Origin: Opisthocomus hoazin
Lineage: Eukaryota > Chordata > Aves > Opisthocomiformes > Opisthocomidae
DNA: 64,000 nt
NCBI RefSeq assembly: GCF_030867145.1
Contig: NC_134415.1
Coordinates: 8,224,417 to 8,288,416 of the forward strand
Direction: 5' to 3'
A program made the translations under genes and the position numbers. Shown piece after piece: positions 59,901-64,000 of this stretch. Positions within the stretch are counted from its first letter, which is position 1. Each line of letters starts with the position of its first letter. The notes beneath the pieces were generated by a model. That model had not been told where the DNA came from, searched no databases, and saw only the letters and a list, made by a program, of their open reading frames with translations.

Positions 59901-62900
59901 AATTAGCTTCTACTGCTACAAAAAAGCTGCATTATTTAAGATGTAACAGACGATACAGGAAGAAAACAGAGCCTATATTTTTTCTGGAATTATTCTCATA
60001 TTTGCTGCTGGAAGAGATATTAACCTCTAAAATCTCATCTTGCAGAAAATACAGAGTATAATTTCATCCAGGTCCCCTCTAAAACACTCAGCACAGATTC
60101 CCAATTCTAGCAAGTATAAAATACTCATCTTAGTCTTCCTGAATTACACGACATTAAGGACCTCTTCAGAAATAGGCCCAGAAATAACACAAGACATTGA
60201 AAAACACTTTGGCATTCAGCAAGAGTCGTGTCTTCATTTAAACTGTATTAAGAATTCCCCGATGAGAACGTTTTGTCCCAATACATTTCTTCCCAGACTT
60301 CATCTCCTACTATCGTTCAAACCCATGACACGGTACTTTCACGCATTTCGTTTCACACTGAGCTGCTGTACTTACTGGTTTTACTCTTCTTTTTGTTGTT
60401 CACAGATGTTTTGTGGCTTCTTTTCTGCTTTTTTGAGGAGCTGCCTCCTCCCTGAGTATCTTTAAGTCTTTTTTGGCCAGTACAGACTATAATTTAAAAA
60501 AAAACAAGAAAGAAACAGAAATTAAATAAATACTTGCACTTCTGTGGTTTTTTTCTAAGTCTCAAAAAACCACTTCAGAACTTAAATTTGTAAACAACAA
60601 TGTGACTGTTCCTGCCTATCCTTAATACAGCTCAGCTTTCTACTTCTACTGCCAAGAGGAGGTGAAGGAGGATGGAAGGCAGACAAAGCTTGTTGGTTAG
60701 AGTGGACATGTAAGATGATTGTAACTTCCCCACACGCATCATCAGAATTTCGCTTGAACCACATGGATTTGTATTTTTTATGACACTGTAAATTAAATAA
60801 GAATACATTTATTTGAAAAATTTATTAACTACTGGACCTGAAAAATGTTGAAAAAAAGCCTGTCACACTTGGAAGCTGTGAGAAAAAAATGAAACTACCA
60901 CCTGTGATCAGTAATTACACTAATTGAAAGTATTAAAAAGAAATCTTAGATAACGTTAAAAAACAAGGCAACAAAAAAAAGTGGCAAACAAAAAACCAAA
61001 GGAAAAAGTCTACTGGTATTTGTGACTATAAAGGGGAAAAAGTTGACAAGGAAGACAGAATCTAGTACACCTGTTAAAAGAGCAAATTTTAGGAGTTGTT
61101 CAATGTTCTTCCACAACCATCTGACTTACAGATTAAAAATGACTCCTGTAACAAAACCTTATTAATTAAGAAACCTGATGTTCTAAAACAGGCAGCATGC
61201 TCACAAAATCAGAGAGGAAGTGAAGGTGTAATGCACGTAAAAGTAACATGTGCAATAGTGTAAAACATTTTTCATTAGGCAATTAATTTCCTTTTATACA
61301 AAAATATGAAACAAATTAATTTCTAAACCTACACATCCATAATTAGCAAAGCAATACAGGCGTGTTTACTGAGGGCTACATATTTACCTCTTCCACACTC
61401 TCTCCTTGGTTTAAGGAAACACGTTTTGTTGCATTCTTTCAAAAGAACAATTCAAACAGAATGATGAAGGTAACGCACCTTAAGGGCATTTTGAAAAATT
61501 CAGTTTATTATTAACTGAAATCTGTTGAGATTAAGAAACCACTTGTGTCATCTCACATTATATTCAGATATGTATTTTTTTTCCTTTCTATTCAGTTTTT
61601 AGGCACTTTAACACAGTGCAGGTAGCTGTACCTTTGATGGAACTGTAAAAGAGCCAGTGACTTTCACAACAAAGCTTTTGGATTCTGCCTTGCAAACAGT
61701 TAAAAAGCAGGCAGCAGTACACTGGCATCACGTGCACAAGCGCTGGCCGTGTTTATTCTCCCCTGTTCTCTAGTGGTCTCAGGATAAGAACTTCAATCTG
61801 CAAAATCACACCTGGAAGTCAAACATAGCTAATGTATCCGTGTTGCTACAGTAAATAGTCCTTACACAACGTATTACAGTTTGCTCTGGGCATTTCTTGC
61901 CAGGTCTGGTACAAACCTTATTCTTACATGCTTCATTCCTCATTGAAACCATCACAATTCCTAACGAAAGGCCAAGAAACTTCCTGGCAGATTATATTTT
62001 ATTCACTAGATGATCACGCCATTTCCACACACCTGAAGTAGACACAGCAGGCTACTCCTTCCTCCAACAACTAATTTTCCAGCAGTGTAACCGTAACAGA
62101 ACGACAATACATCAGCAATGCTAAAACGAGGGCTGGCTAGGCTGAAGACAGCTCTCTTTACCCTTTCCTTTACCTTTTTCAGTATGCTCGGGCTCTGGTT
62201 GATTGCTACTACTGGAGCTGACGCTGGCATCAAAACCCGTTGGAGAGATATTTCCCTCCGACTGGAGGTCTTGCAGCTCCCCCGCGACACTGTCCACCTC
62301 TATTGTGCTATCCGTTTCACTTTTAATGCTCCGTATCTCTTCTTGATTTGGTGGCAGCATCTCAGAGACAGTGACACTGGACTGATGCCTACCGGACTCC
62401 GTGACGGTGACAGATGAAGGCGATTCAGGAGTTGTAGGAGGAGTGTTTAGCACTGAATTACTGCCACTGCTTGGAAATTCAACTTTCTTTTCACCCACTT
62501 CAGTCGGCTTCTCCTCAACAGGTTTAACATCCATACCAGACGGCAAAGATTTTTCAAGTTCAGAGCTAGGCAAAGAAATGTCTTCTTCTGCAAGAGTCTG
62601 AAGCTGCTCCTCTGCTGCGGCATCCTCAGGAGCAGCATGTGGAGGGGAGGCAGCAGCTTCAGTGTCAGAGTCCGAGAACAACTCCTTCAGCGTTTTCTTT
62701 GGCCATTGTCCCTGAAAACTTGACCAGACATCTTTTTGATCCTTCGCTCTGCTGTTCTCAAGTCTTTCGTCAGAGTTATTGAGAAGCTTTATCCTTTCCT
62801 CTCCCACTTCGGAAAATCCTGAGTAGAAAGTACTTGTCCTTAGAGACTTGCTTTTCTCCTCTAGTCCATTGTACTTTGCAGTTGGAGTGATTTTCAGCTT

Positions 62901-62944
62901 AGATTTGTCTTCCTCATCATTACACAGTGCATCCCCAGGAATTT
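53864..62944 (-). CDS. ARID4B: ARID4B copy 2, last five coding exons (gene continues right)
   Basis: Exons 62174-62944, 60376-60486, 57476-57691, 54980-55126 and 53864-53994, with all splice sites and frames intact, giving the same protein order as copy 1. The preceding exon would lie near 65.1 kb, outside the window. Differences from copy 1: in the large exon Thr to Ser (LENSRAKDQ) and Val to Met (SGMDVKP); in the coiled-coil exon His to Arg (IRKRYLSL) and Arg to Leu (RRRKLLKKK); in the last exon Thr to Ala, Pro to His, Leu to Ser (TSAEPS) and Val to Ala (VSAECR). The changes in the last two exons depart from the mammalian residues I recall. This copy may be joined to the full 5' part of ARID4B and so could be the expressed gene, or its end may be decaying. 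Confidence 0.88.
54980..55126 (-). CDS. ARID4B: ARID4B coiled-coil exon (copy 2, two conserved residues changed)
   Basis: Open and spliceable, but reads IRKRYLSL and RRRKLLKKK where copy 1 and human read IRKHYLSL and RRRKRLKKK. Confidence 0.9.
55616..55762. repeat. 49-bp minisatellite, three copies (unit 2)
   Basis: Same three units as at 27541-27687 but with different single-base variants: the second unit lacks the g/a change, and the third has catggg for cacggg. Confidence 0.93.
57476..57691 (-). CDS. ARID4B: ARID4B exon [13 protein letters not shown]...KWSFQM (copy 2)
   Basis: Identical to 29401-29616 by eye, with splice sites kept. Confidence 0.92.
60376..60486 (-). CDS. ARID4B: ARID4B basic exon (copy 2)
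   Basis: Identical to 32301-32411 by eye, with splice sites kept. Confidence 0.92.
62174..62944 (-). CDS. ARID4B: ARID4B large exon (copy 2)
   Basis: 771 nt, open, with two amino-acid changes relative to copy 1 and no silent ones that I could see. The Ser of LENSRAKD agrees with human. Confidence 0.92.
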
Positions 62945-64000
62945 CTGAAGAGGTGAAGCAAGCATAGAGCACATCAATCCACAAAATACAAACTTCTGCA
63001 AAATTAACCACAACAGAAATTGAAAGATGTGCTTAAGACAAAAACTCTAAATCCTTCTTACGGGTTACAAATACTACTATCACACGCCCTTTTTCCAAAG
63101 CCCAGAGCAGAGACAGTATTTTCCCTGGTGAATCCACAGTCTGAATGGACAGAACAAAGACACTGGATAATCTCTAGCAAACCAACCCGATGACCAGCCT
63201 GGAAAAAGGAAGTGAAAGCAATCGTGAAAGGCACTTGGAGAAATACATGAACAACGAGAGTGTGGGACAACATTAAGACAATTCAGGGTCAAGAATAAAG
63301 AAACCAAGAAAAGAACACAGTTATAACGGAGAAGGAATCAACAAGAAGCCCATTCAATGGGAAAAGACATGGATACAAGGAAAAACAATGAGAACTGCCT
63401 CCAATATATGGGTAACTCCTTGATTTGCCACTCATCCGTTTTTGCTGGCATAACTAGTTTAACTCTTCTCATTCTACTTCCCATCTGTCATTCTCAACTC
63501 CTCGCTAAAACTCACCACCTCTTTAAAAATGATCATGTAACCAGTGACAGAGACAAAAGCAATACTGTCAATGAAATTCACTGAAAACATCAAAGTTGAA
63601 GCAACTGTTTTAAAAAGGTTTACTGAAATATGATGAACTTGGAGAAGAGCTCACTAACAGAGAGAAGATACCTTGAGAAATGTTGCCTCAGGTGTTTTTC
63701 TTGGTTTATTTGTTTTAAGATAGGCAGGATCTTAAATTCTACTCTAAGACTCAATCTGAAAGCAAGTTTTACACAACCCTTTCAGTGTGTTTGCTTTTTT
63801 CTAATTAAACTTTTATGGTAGGCATTTTCACCTAAAGTTCCAAGAACTCAGTCACTTAAAACGGACTTCTAACACTTGCCTTTCTCATCATACCTTAGAG
63901 CTCAAAACTACACTACTTTTATAATAAGAGGTATAAAAATTTGCCATTTGAAATAAAAGCCAAGCACACCACATTTAAATAAAACAACCAAAAATCAGGT

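Larger units (their letters stand above)
43546..64000 (+). repeat. Tandem segmental duplication, unit 2 (continues past the window)
   Basis: Near-identical to 14957-36000. Most stretches differ by roughly 0.5-1% by eye, and 45990-46820 by several percent. Large differences from unit 1 are a 612-bp loss, a 186-bp loss and an extra 298 bp, all in the RBM34 part. If the unit is complete it should end near 72 kb in window coordinates. Confidence 0.93.

Overview
The window is vertebrate nuclear DNA, almost certainly from a bird. It carries several CR1 LINE fragments with the typical avian CR1 3' end and a CR1 reverse transcriptase reading frame. Its genes are spread over GT-AG exons that translate into close relatives of three proteins which are neighbours in the same order and orientation on human 1q42: TOMM20, RBM34 and ARID4B. 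All three lie on the minus strand, so they read from right to left.

Layout. 1-5130 is intergenic with one CR1 tail. TOMM20 (coding 5505-12948, 5 exons, 145 aa, intact) starts in a CpG island with an NRF1 site and an ETS site. RBM34 (coding 13551-20286, 10 exons, 413 aa, intact) starts in its own CpG island. After about 4 kb of intergenic DNA with CR1 fragments comes the 3' half of ARID4B (coding 25791-43303, 8 exons, 633 aa: acidic tract, chromo-barrel/Tudor-knot domain and C-terminal part).

The main event is a direct tandem duplication of about 28.6 kb. Sequence from about 14957 to 43545 starts again at 43546 and runs past the end of the window. The join lies in an ARID4B intron right after a run of 17 A. 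The second unit holds RBM34 exons 1-8 without exon 4 (44758-48361) and the last five ARID4B exons (53864-62944). The order is therefore TOMM20, intact RBM34, ARID4B 3' half, RBM34 5' half, then ARID4B again, possibly complete beyond the window.

The copies are unequal. RBM34 copy 2 has a promoter but has lost its last two exons, exon 4, the exon 2 splice acceptor and the reading frame, so it is a pseudogene. The last two coding exons of ARID4B copy 2 differ from copy 1 only by amino-acid-changing substitutions, while copy 1 keeps the residues I remember from the mammalian protein. Divergence is patchy: about 0.5-1% over most of the unit, but about 3-5% around RBM34 exons 3-4. Two explanations compete: a real duplication that left a decaying RBM34 copy whose promoter faces an orphan ARID4B 3' half, or an assembly that laid two haplotypes end to end. 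The deletions and splice-site loss favour a real duplication, but only reads across 43545 can settle it.

No CRISPR array, operon, tRNA, rRNA or retroviral element was recognised. Exon limits were set by hand from splice sites, reading phase and remembered mammalian proteins; no alignment program was run.
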